From positions 1-22,950 of the forward strand of contig JBMSMG010000023.1 in the NCBI GenBank assembly GCA_049421025.1: DNA of 22,950 bases, given 5' to 3'. Each line of letters opens with the position of its first letter. Positions within the stretch are counted from its first letter, which is position 1. Positions 14,876 through 22,064 of this stretch are shown here, in pieces. This DNA comes from RGUW01 sp049421025 (GTDB taxonomy: Bacteria; Cyanobacteriota; Cyanobacteriia; PCC-6307; Cyanobiaceae). Under the pieces are notes generated by a model. It ran no database searches. It was not told the DNA's origin and saw only the letters and a program-made list of their open reading frames with translations. Made by a program: the position numbers and the translations under genes.

Positions 14876-16282
14876 ATGGCTGTGGCACTGCCAAACGGGC
14901 TCCCCAACGGGCTGCCGCAGCCACCAAGCGACGCCACCCTGGCGGCGCTGCGCCGTGACCTGGAGAGCAATCAGGCCGAGCTGGAGCTGCTGGGCAACGA
15001 GCGCAGCGCCGATCTGCAGCGCCTATCGCGCGATTGTTTTGCCTACTCACCGGTGCTGGCACCGCTCTTTGAAGGCCGGCATGCCCAGCTGGTAGCCCGC
15101 CCTACCACCGTCGAGCAGGTGATGGCGGTGGCGGCCGCCTGCGCCAGGCAACAGGTCCCGCTCACCTGCCGCGGCGGCGGCACCGGCAACTACGGCCAGT
15201 GTGTGCCGCTCGCCGGCGGGGTGGTGCTTGATCTGAGCGGGCTCAACCAGCTGCGGCAGCTGGATCGCACCTCTGGGGTGTTCACAGCCGAAGCAGGGGC
15301 CTTGATGGGTGATCTGGAGCGGCAACTGGCCCCCGCCGGCCGCGCCCTGCGGCTGATGCCCAGCACGCTGCGCAGTGCCAGCATCGGCGGCTTCATCGCC
15401 GGCGGCTCGGTGGGCATCGGCTCACAGCGCTGGGGCATCCTGCGCGATCCGGGCAACCTGCTCGGCCTAGAGGTGGTGACCCTCGAACCCAGACCGCGGC
15501 TGCTGCAGCTGGATGCAGCCAGCAGCGAACCGCTCAACCACGCCTACGGCACCAACGGCATCATCACCGCCTTGACCCTGCCCACCACCGAGGCCATCGA
15601 CTGGGTGCAACTGGTGGTCGGCTTTGACGCCTGGGAGCAAGCCCTCAGTGCTGCCCAAAACGTCAGCCGCTGGGCGATCGAGCTCAACAGCGTCAACCTG
15701 CTTGAGGCCGCTGTTGCCGCTGCCATGCCCTGGCCGGCGGGCTGCCCACAAGCCACGGGCGAGCATCGCCTGCTGCTGCTTGCGCACCCCGCGGCCATGG
15801 CGGTGCTGCCAGCCAGGCTGATGCAGCTTGGCGGCACGCTGCTCTGGCAAGAGCCGCAGAGCAGCAGCAAGGGCATCCCACTGCGGGAGCTGGGCTGGAA
15901 CCACACCACCCTGCACTGGCGTTCAGCCAACCCTGAGTGGACCTATCTGCAGCTGCTGCTGCCCCAGAGCGAGGGCGCATGCCTGGTGGAACTGCGCCGC
16001 CGCTGGGGCTCTGCCATCCACTGGCATCTTGAAGGCATCAAGCAGCAGGGCTGCCAGCGGCTGGTGTGCCTGCCGCTGATTCCGTGGCAGGGGCGCGAGC
16101 GGCTTGAGCACCTCATGGCCGACTGCCGCGAGCTGGGGGCGTTTCTGTTCAATCCCCATGTGTTCACCGTCGAAGACGGCGGCCTGGGGGTGGTCGATGC
16201 CGACCAGGTCAGTGCCAAGGCGGCCTATGACCCCGACGGGCTGCTCAACCCAGGCAAACTGCGCGGCTGGCTGGAGCGTTAA
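14876..16282 (+). CDS. FAD-binding oxidoreductase, GlcD-like (PCMH-type FAD domain)
   Basis: A 468-residue flavoprotein. The PCMH-type FAD domain spans about 70-240: LVARPTTVEQVMAVAAACAR, the pyrophosphate loop CRGGGTGNYGQCVPLAGGVV (98-117), SIGGFIAGGSVGIGSQRWG (169-187) and YGTNGIITAL. The C-terminus ends in DPDGLLNPGK, the usual close of the D-lactate/glycolate dehydrogenase (GlcD) group. No Cys-rich Fe-S domain is attached. The substrate is unknown; 2-hydroxy acids are the common choice in this family. ATG 14876 is chosen because it starts just after the amidohydrolase stop at 14846; a GTG at 14867 is an alternative. Its TAA stop touches the stop of the pentapeptide gene on the other strand. 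Confidence 0.87.
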   Translation: MAVALPNGLPNGLPQPPSDATLAALRRDLESNQAELELLGNERSADLQRLSRDCFAYSPVLAPLFEGRHAQLVARPTTVEQVMAVAAACARQQVPLTCRGGGTGNYGQCVPLAGGVVLDLSGLNQLRQLDRTSGVFTAEAGALMGDLERQLAPAGRALRLMPSTLRSASIGGFIAGGSVGIGSQRWGILRDPGNLLGLEVVTLEPRPRLLQLDAASSEPLNHAYGTNGIITALTLPTTEAIDWVQLVVGFDAWEQALSAAQNVSRWAIELNSVNLLEAAVAAAMPWPAGCPQATGEHRLLLLAHPAAMAVLPARLMQLGGTLLWQEPQSSSKGIPLRELGWNHTTLHWRSANPEWTYLQLLLPQSEGACLVELRRRWGSAIHWHLEGIKQQGCQRLVCLPLIPWQGRERLEHLMADCRELGAFLFNPHVFTVEDGGLGVVDADQVSAKAAYDPDGLLNPGKLRGWLER

Positions 16283-16783
16283 CTAACAACCCAGCGAGGC
16301 GCGCGTGTCGACGCCGGTGATCGGGTTGGTGCCTTCAGCATCGCGGCAGAGGGCGCGTTGGTCGTTGCGATCGATCAGGGCATCGCTGAAGTCGGCGCCC
16401 GTGACCGTTGCACCAGCAAAGCTGCTGCCCGAAGCGATGACCCCGCTCAGGTTGGCGCCGCTGAAGTTGGCCCCTGAAAAATCGACCTTATCCATCAACA
16501 CTCCGCTGAGATCTGCCCCAGAGAAGTCAGCCTCGGGGAAGGCCGCCTGGGTCAAGATCGCGCCATGCAGCTGGGCGCCGGCAAAGTTGGCCTTGCGCCC
16601 GGCAGCTCCCGCAAACGAGGTGTTAGCAAGGTCCTGGCCGTGAAAGTCAGCACCGTTCTGGTTGGTGAGGGTGTAATCCACCCCAGAGAATTCCGCCCAA
16701 GCCGGGAGCGAGCCCAGCAGCAACACCAGCCCAAGGGCCCAGGCCGCAACCAGCGCTCTGAAGCGATTCGAACGCAAGGTCAT
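16283..16783 (-). CDS. Exported pentapeptide-repeat protein
   Basis: A 166-residue protein with a clear signal peptide (about 9-30, ending LPAWA before EFSG), so it acts in the periplasm or thylakoid lumen. Residues about 44-136 are pentapeptide repeats of the A(D/N)(L/F)xG type (GADFHGQDLANTSFAG, ADFSGADLSGVLM, VDFSGANFSGANLSG, GADFSDALI), which fold as a square beta helix. The tail LCRDAEGTNPITGVDTRASL ends in a terminal Cys; Cys146 and Cys166 could form a disulfide that closes the helix. Plant and cyanobacterial lumen pentapeptide proteins share this design, and their function is unknown. The ATG at 16781-16783 is fixed by the signal peptide. It lies 40 bp after folC on the same strand. 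Confidence 0.88.
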   Translation of the reverse strand: MTLRSNRFRALVAAWALGLVLLLGSLPAWAEFSGVDYTLTNQNGADFHGQDLANTSFAGAAGRKANFAGAQLHGAILTQAAFPEADFSGADLSGVLMDKVDFSGANFSGANLSGVIASGSSFAGATVTGADFSDALIDRNDQRALCRDAEGTNPITGVDTRASLGC

Positions 16784-16823
16784 GACGGCTGCGGGCGCAA
16801 CCACCACTTTGCAGCAAACGCCC

Positions 16824-18077
16824 CTAACCGCTCCCCTGCAGCAACGCGCCGAGCAAATACAGCGAGCCCGCCACAACGGTGCGGCTCGAGCCCTGTGCGC
16901 TGGCAGCGCGCAGGGCTGCCTGCAGATCACAGGCCTCGCTGAGTTGCCCCGCCAGAGCCGGCAAGGCTTCTACCAGCTGAGCATGGCTCCAGCTGGGGTG
17001 ATCCGGCACCGGCACGATCCAGGCGCGATCGCCGGGGGCCAGCAAGGCTTCAAGGATCTCGGGGCCTTGCTTGCCTGCGAGCATGCCGATCACCCAGCGG
17101 CGCGGGCCACAAGAGAGGCCATGGCGCTCGGGGTGGGCATCGAGCTCGGAGCGCAGGGCCTGGGCTGCCGGGGGGTTGTGGGCACCATCGAGCAGCAGCG
17201 GGAGCCCCTGCCAGCTGAGCTGCTGCAAGCGCCCAGGCCAATGGGCCGCCGCAAAACCGCTAGCGATGGCGGCTGCATCGATTGACCAGCCCCGCTCGGC
17301 GAGCGCTTGCAGCACTCCCACAGCCACAGCGGCGTTGCTGGCCTGCACCGCACCGCTGAGCCCGCAGCGCAACCACTGGTCCTGGAACCGCAGTTCGCCC
17401 TGGCTGTTTTGGGGCAATGGCTCAACCCAACGCAGCTGCGCCCCCAAGGCAGCGGCGCGAACCTCGAGCACGGCGCGCACGTCAGGGTGTTGGGGGCCGC
17501 TAATGGCCACAGAACCGGCCTGCAGGGCGCCGGCCTTCTCGGCGGCGATGCTGGCCAGGTCGGGTCCCAAAAACTCGCGATGATCAAGACCAATTGAAGC
17601 CAGGCCGATCACCGCGCGTGCCGGGTGGCAGCTGGTGGCATCGAGCCGGCCGCCCAGACCCACCTCAAGCACCACCAACGGCAGCTGCGCCTCGGCAAAG
17701 GCCACAAACGCTGCAGCGCTCACCAGCTCAAATGGCGTGAGCCCGTGAGCCAGGGCAACAGGCTGCACTGTTTCAAGGTGGCGGCGCAGCACAGGCGCAG
17801 CAATGGGCTCAGCGCCCAGACGAATGCGCTCGCACCAGCTGAGCAGATGCGGTGAGGTGTACAGACCAGCGTTGATGCCAGCAGCCAGCAGCGCCTGATG
17901 CACCAGGGTGCAGATCGAACCTTTGCCGTTGGTGCCGGCCACCTGCACAGCCGCAAAGCTGCGCTCAGGATTCCCCAGCGACGCCAACGCAGCCTGCAAG
18001 CGCTCCAGCCCAAGATCAACGCCGCGGCGGCTGAAGGGCTCGATCAGATCGGCAAAGTCGTCAACCTGAGCGCTCAC
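16824..18077 (-). CDS. folC: Folylpolyglutamate / dihydrofolate synthase
   Basis: FolC adds glutamate to dihydropteroate and folates. From the GTG at 18075-18077 the protein has 417 residues: the Mur-ligase-type P-loop AVQVAGTNGKGSICTLVH (GTNGKGS at 48-54), TSPHLLSWCERIR, LEVGLGGRLDATSC (137-150), IGLDHREFLG with His166, the likely carbamylated Lys181 (EKAG), and DGAHNP (297-302). The frame is open up to 18143, but that would overlap the end of argD. GTG 18077 leaves a 23-bp gap and gives the usual family N-terminus (DLIEPFSRRGVDLGLERL). It lies directly after argD on the same strand. Confidence 0.94.
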   Translation of the reverse strand: MSAQVDDFADLIEPFSRRGVDLGLERLQAALASLGNPERSFAAVQVAGTNGKGSICTLVHQALLAAGINAGLYTSPHLLSWCERIRLGAEPIAAPVLRRHLETVQPVALAHGLTPFELVSAAAFVAFAEAQLPLVVLEVGLGGRLDATSCHPARAVIGLASIGLDHREFLGPDLASIAAEKAGALQAGSVAISGPQHPDVRAVLEVRAAALGAQLRWVEPLPQNSQGELRFQDQWLRCGLSGAVQASNAAVAVGVLQALAERGWSIDAAAIASGFAAAHWPGRLQQLSWQGLPLLLDGAHNPPAAQALRSELDAHPERHGLSCGPRRWVIGMLAGKQGPEILEALLAPGDRAWIVPVPDHPSWSHAQLVEALPALAGQLSEACDLQAALRAASAQGSSRTVVAGSLYLLGALLQGSG

Positions 18078-18100
18078 GGGCCCATGCGCTGAACGCAGGT

Positions 18101-19300
18101 TCAAGTTTCGCCCTTCAGCACCGCAAGCGCTTTCTCCAGACACCCGACGGCGTGGCGCAGGTGGCGCGGCTGGATTACCAGCGGCGGCACAAAGCGCACC
18201 ACCTGCGGGCCAGCAGGCACCAGCAGCAGCCCCTGAGCCAATGCCGCCTTGACCAGCTCTGGAGCACTGATGCCGGCATCGGCGCGCAGCACCAGTCCCT
18301 GCAGCAGGCCCCAGCCGCGCACCCCCTCAAACAGGGTCGGATAGCGCTGCACCAGGGCGCAGAGCTGCTGCTGCAACTGAGCGCCCATGGCCTGCACATG
18401 GCTGAGCAACTGGCGACGCTCGATCTGCTCGAGCACCGTGAGGCCGGCGCGGCACGCCATCGGGTTGCCGCCAAAGGTGCTGGCATGCTCGCCCGGTCTG
18501 AACAGATCTGCTGAACCTTTGACCGCTAGGGCACCGATCGGGAAGCCGCCGCCCAGCCCCTTGGCCAAGGTGATGACATCGGGCTCCACCCCCAACTGCT
18601 GATAGCCCCAGAGCCGGCCGCTGCGACCCACCCCGATCTGCACTTCGTCAAAGATCAACAAAATGCCGTGCTGATCACACAGCTGCCGCACCCGCGCAAA
18701 AAAGGCCGGATCGCCCGGAATGACACCCCCCTCGCCCTGCAGGGGCTCGAGCAGCACTGCCGCCACCCGCGGGCCTGGGGCCTCAGACTCAGCCAGCAGG
18801 GTCTCAAAGGCCGCCGTGTCGTTGAAGGGGACATAGCGAAAGCCCTGCACCATGGGTTCAAAACCCTGGTGGTATTTGGGCTGGCCGGTGGCGCTCACCG
18901 CCGCCAGGGTGCGCCCGTGAAAGCTGGCCTGCGCCGTGATGATCAACGGCGGCTGATCCAAGGGAATGCCGCGCACCATGTGGCCATGTTTGCGGGCGAG
19001 CTTGATGGCCGCCTCGTTGGCCTCGGCACCCGAATTGCAGAAAAAGACCCGCTCAAAACAGCTGCGCGCTGCAATGGCGCCGGCGAGCTGCTCCTGCTCA
19101 GGAATGCGGTAGAGATTGGAGACATGTTGCAGCTGGCCAAGCTGCCGGCCCAGGGCGCGGCGCAGGCTGCGGTCGCTGTGACCCAGGGTGTTCACGGCGA
19201 TGCCGGCCACACAGTCGAGGTAGCGCCGGCCGCTGCTGTCCCAGACCCAGACGCCCTTGCCGCGCACCAGCTGCAACGGAAAGCGCGCGTAGGTGTCCAT
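18101..19300 (-). CDS. argD: Acetylornithine aminotransferase
   Basis: ArgD is a class III PLP aminotransferase that converts N-acetylglutamate semialdehyde to N-acetylornithine in arginine synthesis. From the ATG at 19298-19300 it has 399 residues, the normal size: YLDCVAGIAVNTLGH, the PLP-phosphate loop FFCNSGAEANEAAIKLAR (86-103), SFHGRTLAA, Asp218 in LIFDEVQIGVGRSG, PLP-Lys247 in TLAKGLGGGFPIGA, and STFGGNPMACRAG. A GTG at 19342 is possible but would leave only two bases after the tRNA-Leu. The open frame beyond that runs through the tRNA and is not coding. It is preceded by tRNA-Leu(CAA) and followed by folC. Confidence 0.95.
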   Translation of the reverse strand: MDTYARFPLQLVRGKGVWVWDSSGRRYLDCVAGIAVNTLGHSDRSLRRALGRQLGQLQHVSNLYRIPEQEQLAGAIAARSCFERVFFCNSGAEANEAAIKLARKHGHMVRGIPLDQPPLIITAQASFHGRTLAAVSATGQPKYHQGFEPMVQGFRYVPFNDTAAFETLLAESEAPGPRVAAVLLEPLQGEGGVIPGDPAFFARVRQLCDQHGILLIFDEVQIGVGRSGRLWGYQQLGVEPDVITLAKGLGGGFPIGALAVKGSADLFRPGEHASTFGGNPMACRAGLTVLEQIERRQLLSHVQAMGAQLQQQLCALVQRYPTLFEGVRGWGLLQGLVLRADAGISAPELVKAALAQGLLLVPAGPQVVRFVPPLVIQPRHLRHAVGCLEKALAVLKGET

Positions 19301-19344
19301 CACCGGCCCGGCTGTGGGCGGTGGCGCTATCGCTGGGGTCACAG

Positions 19345-19426
19345 TGGGAGCGGTGGGACTCGAACCCACATGCCCGAAGGCGCTCGATTTTGAGTCGAGT
19401 CCGTCTACCAATTCCGGCACGCTCCC
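19345..19426 (-). tRNA. tRNA-Leu (anticodon CAA)
   Basis: On the minus strand the acceptor GGGAGCG pairs with CGCTCCC, with discriminator A. The anticodon arm is CTCGA-CTCAAAA-TCGAG, giving CAA, which reads UUG. A class II variable arm GCGCCTTCGGGC follows, and the T arm is GTGGG-TTCGAGT-CCCAC. CCA is not encoded. It lies 12 bp after murA and 44 bp before the argD ATG, all on one strand. Confidence 0.97.
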
Positions 19427-19438
19427 GCGTTAGGGAGC

Positions 19439-20740
19439 TTACGCGGCGTCAACCCGCGCGATTTGGGCACCCACGGCATTGAGCTTGTCTTCCAAGGCTG
19501 CGTAGCCCCGATCGAGATACTCGAGCCCGCGCACGCTGGTGATGCCTTCGGCTGCCAAGCCCGCCAGCACCATGGCCGCTGAAGCCCGCAGATCGGTGCC
19601 TTGCACAGGGGCGCCACTGAGCCGAGGCACACCCTCAACGAAGGCGGTGTTGCCTTGCATGCGAATGGCGGCACCCATGCGCTGCAGCTCAGCCACATGC
19701 TGCAGACGGTTTTCAAAAATGTTTTCGGTGATGACACTGGTGCCACGGGCCGTGGCCAAAAGGCTCATGAAAGGGGCCTGCAAATCGGTTGGGAAGCCCG
19801 GGAACGGCTGGGTGCGCAGATCGACAGCCTGAATCTGGTGGGCGGTGATGGTCAGACCGATGCCGTCATGGTCGATGCGGCAGCCGGCTTCTTCGAGCTT
19901 GGTGATCACAGCACCCAGGTGCTCAGGGATGACCGGCGTGATCCGCAGAGCCGATCGGGTGATGGCTGCAGCCAGCAAAAAGGTGCCAGCCTCGATGCGA
20001 TCGGGGATCACGGCGTAATCGGCGCCGTGCAGGCGATCGACACCAACGATTGTGATCGTGGGAGTCCCTGCACCACGCACCTTGCCGCCCATGGCGATGA
20101 GCAGACCGGCCAGATCAACCACTTCGGGCTCCTGGGCGGCGTTGTCAATGACGGTCTCACCGTCGGCCAGGGCGGCCGCCATCATCAGCGTCTCTGTGGC
20201 TCCGACGCTGGGGCAATCAAGGTGAATGCGACCGCCCTTGAGGCGGTGCCCGCGGCCCGGGACCACAGCAGTGACCACGCCGTGCTCAATGGTCACCTGG
20301 GCGCCCATCGCCTTGAGGCCTTTGACGTGCTCGATGACCGGACGGGTGCCGATCTGACAGCCGCCTGGCAGGGGCACACGCGCCATGCCCATACGAGCTA
20401 GCAGCGGGCCAATGCAAAAGAAGCTGGCCCGCAGGCTGTTGACCAGTTCGTAAGGAGCTGCGGCGCTGTTAATGCGCTCGCCAGAGAGCTCAATCGCATC
20501 GGCCGAAGCCTGCACCTGCACACCCAGGCTCGAGAGCATCTCGGCCATGGCCGCAATGTCGGTGAGCGGCGGCACATTGCGTAGACGAATGCTGTCGCGG
20601 CTCAGCAAACAGGCCGCCATCAGCACCAAGGCTGAATTTTTGGCGCCGCTGACCGTGATTTCACCACTGAGCTGACGGCCGCCGGCAATCTCAAGCTGGG
20701 GGGTGAGATTGACCTTGCTGCGTACAGCGGTGACTGTCAT
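19439..20740 (-). CDS. murA: UDP-N-acetylglucosamine 1-carboxyvinyltransferase
   Basis: MurA transfers enolpyruvate from PEP to UDP-GlcNAc, the first committed step of peptidoglycan synthesis. From the ATG at 20738-20740 there are 433 residues: Lys34/Asn35 in VSGAKNSALVLMAA, Asn-Leu-Arg in VNSLRASFF, Cys128 in LPGGCQIGTRPVIEH, DRIEAGTFL, and PGFPTDLQAPFMSLL. Cys128 is the fosfomycin-reactive catalytic Cys; it is present, so no Asp-type natural resistance is seen. An in-frame ATG at 20770 would add ten unconserved residues. It heads a minus-strand run with tRNA-Leu, argD and folC, and diverges from tRNA-Leu(CAG). Confidence 0.95.
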   Translation of the reverse strand: MTVTAVRSKVNLTPQLEIAGGRQLSGEITVSGAKNSALVLMAACLLSRDSIRLRNVPPLTDIAAMAEMLSSLGVQVQASADAIELSGERINSAAAPYELVNSLRASFFCIGPLLARMGMARVPLPGGCQIGTRPVIEHVKGLKAMGAQVTIEHGVVTAVVPGRGHRLKGGRIHLDCPSVGATETLMMAAALADGETVIDNAAQEPEVVDLAGLLIAMGGKVRGAGTPTITIVGVDRLHGADYAVIPDRIEAGTFLLAAAITRSALRITPVIPEHLGAVITKLEEAGCRIDHDGIGLTITAHQIQAVDLRTQPFPGFPTDLQAPFMSLLATARGTSVITENIFENRLQHVAELQRMGAAIRMQGNTAFVEGVPRLSGAPVQGTDLRASAAMVLAGLAAEGITSVRGLEYLDRGYAALEDKLNAVGAQIARVDAA

Positions 20741-20790
20741 GGCCAGGGCTGTCGCTTCAGATGGCCGCATCTTGACAACAAAAGGTGAGA

Positions 20791-20802
20791 CCGTCTAGAC
20801 GG
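20791..20802. promoter_or_regulatory. 12-bp perfect palindrome in the murA/tRNA-Leu intergenic region
   Basis: CCGTCTAGACGG equals its own reverse complement. A perfect TTGACA lies at 20772-20777, 16 bp before the TCTAGA inside the palindrome (20794-20799). TCTAGA matches only three of six positions of TATAAT, so a plus-strand promoter here is possible but weak. The palindrome would overlap its -10 region and could bind a dimeric regulator. Confidence 0.35.
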
Positions 20803-20860
20803 CCGCCGCGGAAACTGGCTTGAGCCATCGCCGCCGAACCCCCATGGCGTAAGGTGCGTG

Positions 20861-20876
20861 GGTGCTCATGAGCACC
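20861..20876. promoter_or_regulatory. 16-bp perfect palindrome just upstream of tRNA-Leu(CAG)
   Basis: GGTGCTCATGAGCACC is a perfect inverted repeat with no spacer, ending seven bases before the tRNA 5' end. A T run is absent, so it is not an intrinsic terminator. Having no loop, it fits a protein-binding site on DNA better than an RNA hairpin, although an RNA stem with an inner loop could still form in the pre-tRNA leader. No known operator consensus is recognised. Confidence 0.4.
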
Positions 20877-20883
20877 TCGTCAC

Positions 20884-20967
20884 GCGGATGTGGCGGAATT
20901 GGTAGACGCGCTAGTTTCAGGTACTAGTGGCAGCAATGTCGTGGGAGTTCAAGTCTCCCCATCCGCA
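20884..20967 (+). tRNA. tRNA-Leu (anticodon CAG)
   Basis: The acceptor GCGGATG pairs with CATCCGC, with discriminator A at 20967. The D arm contains GGCGGAATTGGTAGACGC. The anticodon arm is CTAGT-TTCAGGT-ACTAG, giving CAG, which reads CUG. A long variable arm follows, and the T arm is GGGAG-TTCAAGT-CTCCC. CCA is not encoded. A small coding gene begins only eight bases after its end. Confidence 0.97.
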
Positions 20968-20975
20968 TTTCAATC

Positions 20976-21224
20976 ATGATCGTTCTCAAGATCAGCAACG
21001 CCCCCGAGCTTGTTGCTTCCAAGCTCGGAAAGTTTCTTGAGAGCCTTACTCCGGATGCCTTTGATCAGGCGGCCGTTGAGGCCATGATTATCAAAAAAAT
21101 GGTCGAAAACCTGAGCGCCGAGGGGCTCAAAGGCGAGATCGCCTCAGTGAAAGGGCTCCAACTCGATGGCAAGCAGCTGAGCATCAACGAATCGATGCAC
21201 GTGGGCCACGTTCAGAGCTTCTAA
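20976..21224 (+). CDS. Unknown 82-aa protein directly after tRNA-Leu
   Basis: I do not recognise the family. The protein starts MIVLKISNAPELVASKLGKF and is probably soluble, with helices at about 8-24 and 30-52 and strands near the C-terminus (ASVKGLQLDGKQLSI). No signal peptide, membrane segment or Cys is present. Only eight bases (TTTCAATC) separate it from the tRNA 3' end, with no Shine-Dalgarno; after tRNA processing its mRNA would be nearly leaderless. Codons are visibly richer in A/T than the neighbours, including a run of seven A at 21093-21099. The good start, the operon-like spacing to the next gene (20 bp) and the lack of a better frame support it as real. Confidence 0.75.
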   Translation: MIVLKISNAPELVASKLGKFLESLTPDAFDQAAVEAMIIKKMVENLSAEGLKGEIASVKGLQLDGKQLSINESMHVGHVQSF

Positions 21225-21244
21225 AAGCCGATGCCCAGCCCCAC

Positions 21245-22051
21245 GTGCTGATCAGCAGCCGTCGCAATCCACTGGTGCGCGCCTTGCGCCAGTTGCACAC
21301 GCCTGCAGGACGGCGCGCAGCGGGACTGTTGCTGCTCGAGGGGACCCATCTGGCGCAAGAGGCCGTGCGTCTGAAGCTGCCCGTTCAGCAGTTGCTCTGC
21401 TGCCCAACCTGGATGCAGAAGCACCCTGAGCTGCTGCAGGCCTTGTGCGCTCAGCTGAGCGCTGGCTGCCCGCTCATCGAGGCGAGCGAGCCTGTGCTCA
21501 GCGCCGCGGCCACCACCGAGCACCCCGATGGCGTGGTTCTGACCCTCAGCCCCCCGGCAGCTGCCGACCCTGCGCAGGCACGCTTTGCCCTGGTGCTCGA
21601 TGGACTGCAGGATCCAGGCAACCTGGGCACGCTGCAGCGCACCGCCCTAGCCGCTGGCATCGAGCAGCTCTGGCTGGCCGGCGGCGCTGACCCCTATCAG
21701 CCCAAAGTGCTGCGTGCTTCAGCCGGTGCAGCCCTGGAGCTGCCCTGCTGGCGCGCCGATCGGGAGGCCATCGCGGCCCAGATCGCCGCAGCAGCAGCCC
21801 GCGGCCTGCAGGTGGCAGCCAGCGTGCCACCAGCAGGTGGGGGCGCGCCCTATTGGCAGCTCGACTGGCGCAAGCCCACGCTGCTGCTGCTCGGGGCCGA
21901 GGGCCCCGGACTGAGCACCGAACTGCTGGAGCTGGCCACCCATCGGGTCTGCATCCCGCATAACAAGGCTGTTGAGTCGCTCAATGTGGCCGTCGCGGCA
22001 GCACCCTTGCTGCTGGAGCGCCACCGGCAGGAGAGAATGCCCGGCATCTGA
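21245..22051 (+). CDS. SPOUT (TrmH/SpoU) family RNA 2'-O-methyltransferase
   Basis: This SAM-dependent methyltransferase acts on rRNA or tRNA ribose. The 268 residues have an N-terminal substrate-binding domain (SRRNPLVRALRQL...LLLEGTHLAQEAV). The knotted SPOUT domain follows with all three motifs: motif 1 LDGLQDPGNLGTLQRTALAAG (Asn126, Arg132), motif 2 LLLLGAEGPGLS (Glu219) and motif 3 IPHNKAVESLNVAVAAA (237-253). It resembles RlmB/TsnR-type rRNA methyltransferases, but the target base cannot be told from sequence, so I give no symbol. GTG 21245 is the start; no in-frame ATG is near. It lies between the 82-aa gene (20 bp) and lpd (13 bp). Confidence 0.88.
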   Translation: MLISSRRNPLVRALRQLHTPAGRRAAGLLLLEGTHLAQEAVRLKLPVQQLLCCPTWMQKHPELLQALCAQLSAGCPLIEASEPVLSAAATTEHPDGVVLTLSPPAAADPAQARFALVLDGLQDPGNLGTLQRTALAAGIEQLWLAGGADPYQPKVLRASAGAALELPCWRADREAIAAQIAAAAARGLQVAASVPPAGGGAPYWQLDWRKPTLLLLGAEGPGLSTELLELATHRVCIPHNKAVESLNVAVAAAPLLLERHRQERMPGI

Positions 22052-22064
22052 TCTCCTGGGCCCC

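Noticed and set aside
18101..19420. argD extended upstream to 19420
   Set aside because: The extra 40 codons lie in tRNA-Leu(CAA); the true start is ATG 19298-19300 or possibly GTG 19342.
20772..20799. TTGACA-N16-TCTAGA as a firm promoter for tRNA-Leu
   Set aside because: The -10 matches only three of six consensus bases and lies about 85 bp upstream of the tRNA, so it is kept only as a remark.
19345..20967. tRNA-Leu genes as attachment sites of an integrated element
   Set aside because: No integrase, no direct repeat of the tRNA 3' end and no foreign genes lie next to them; the neighbours are core genes.
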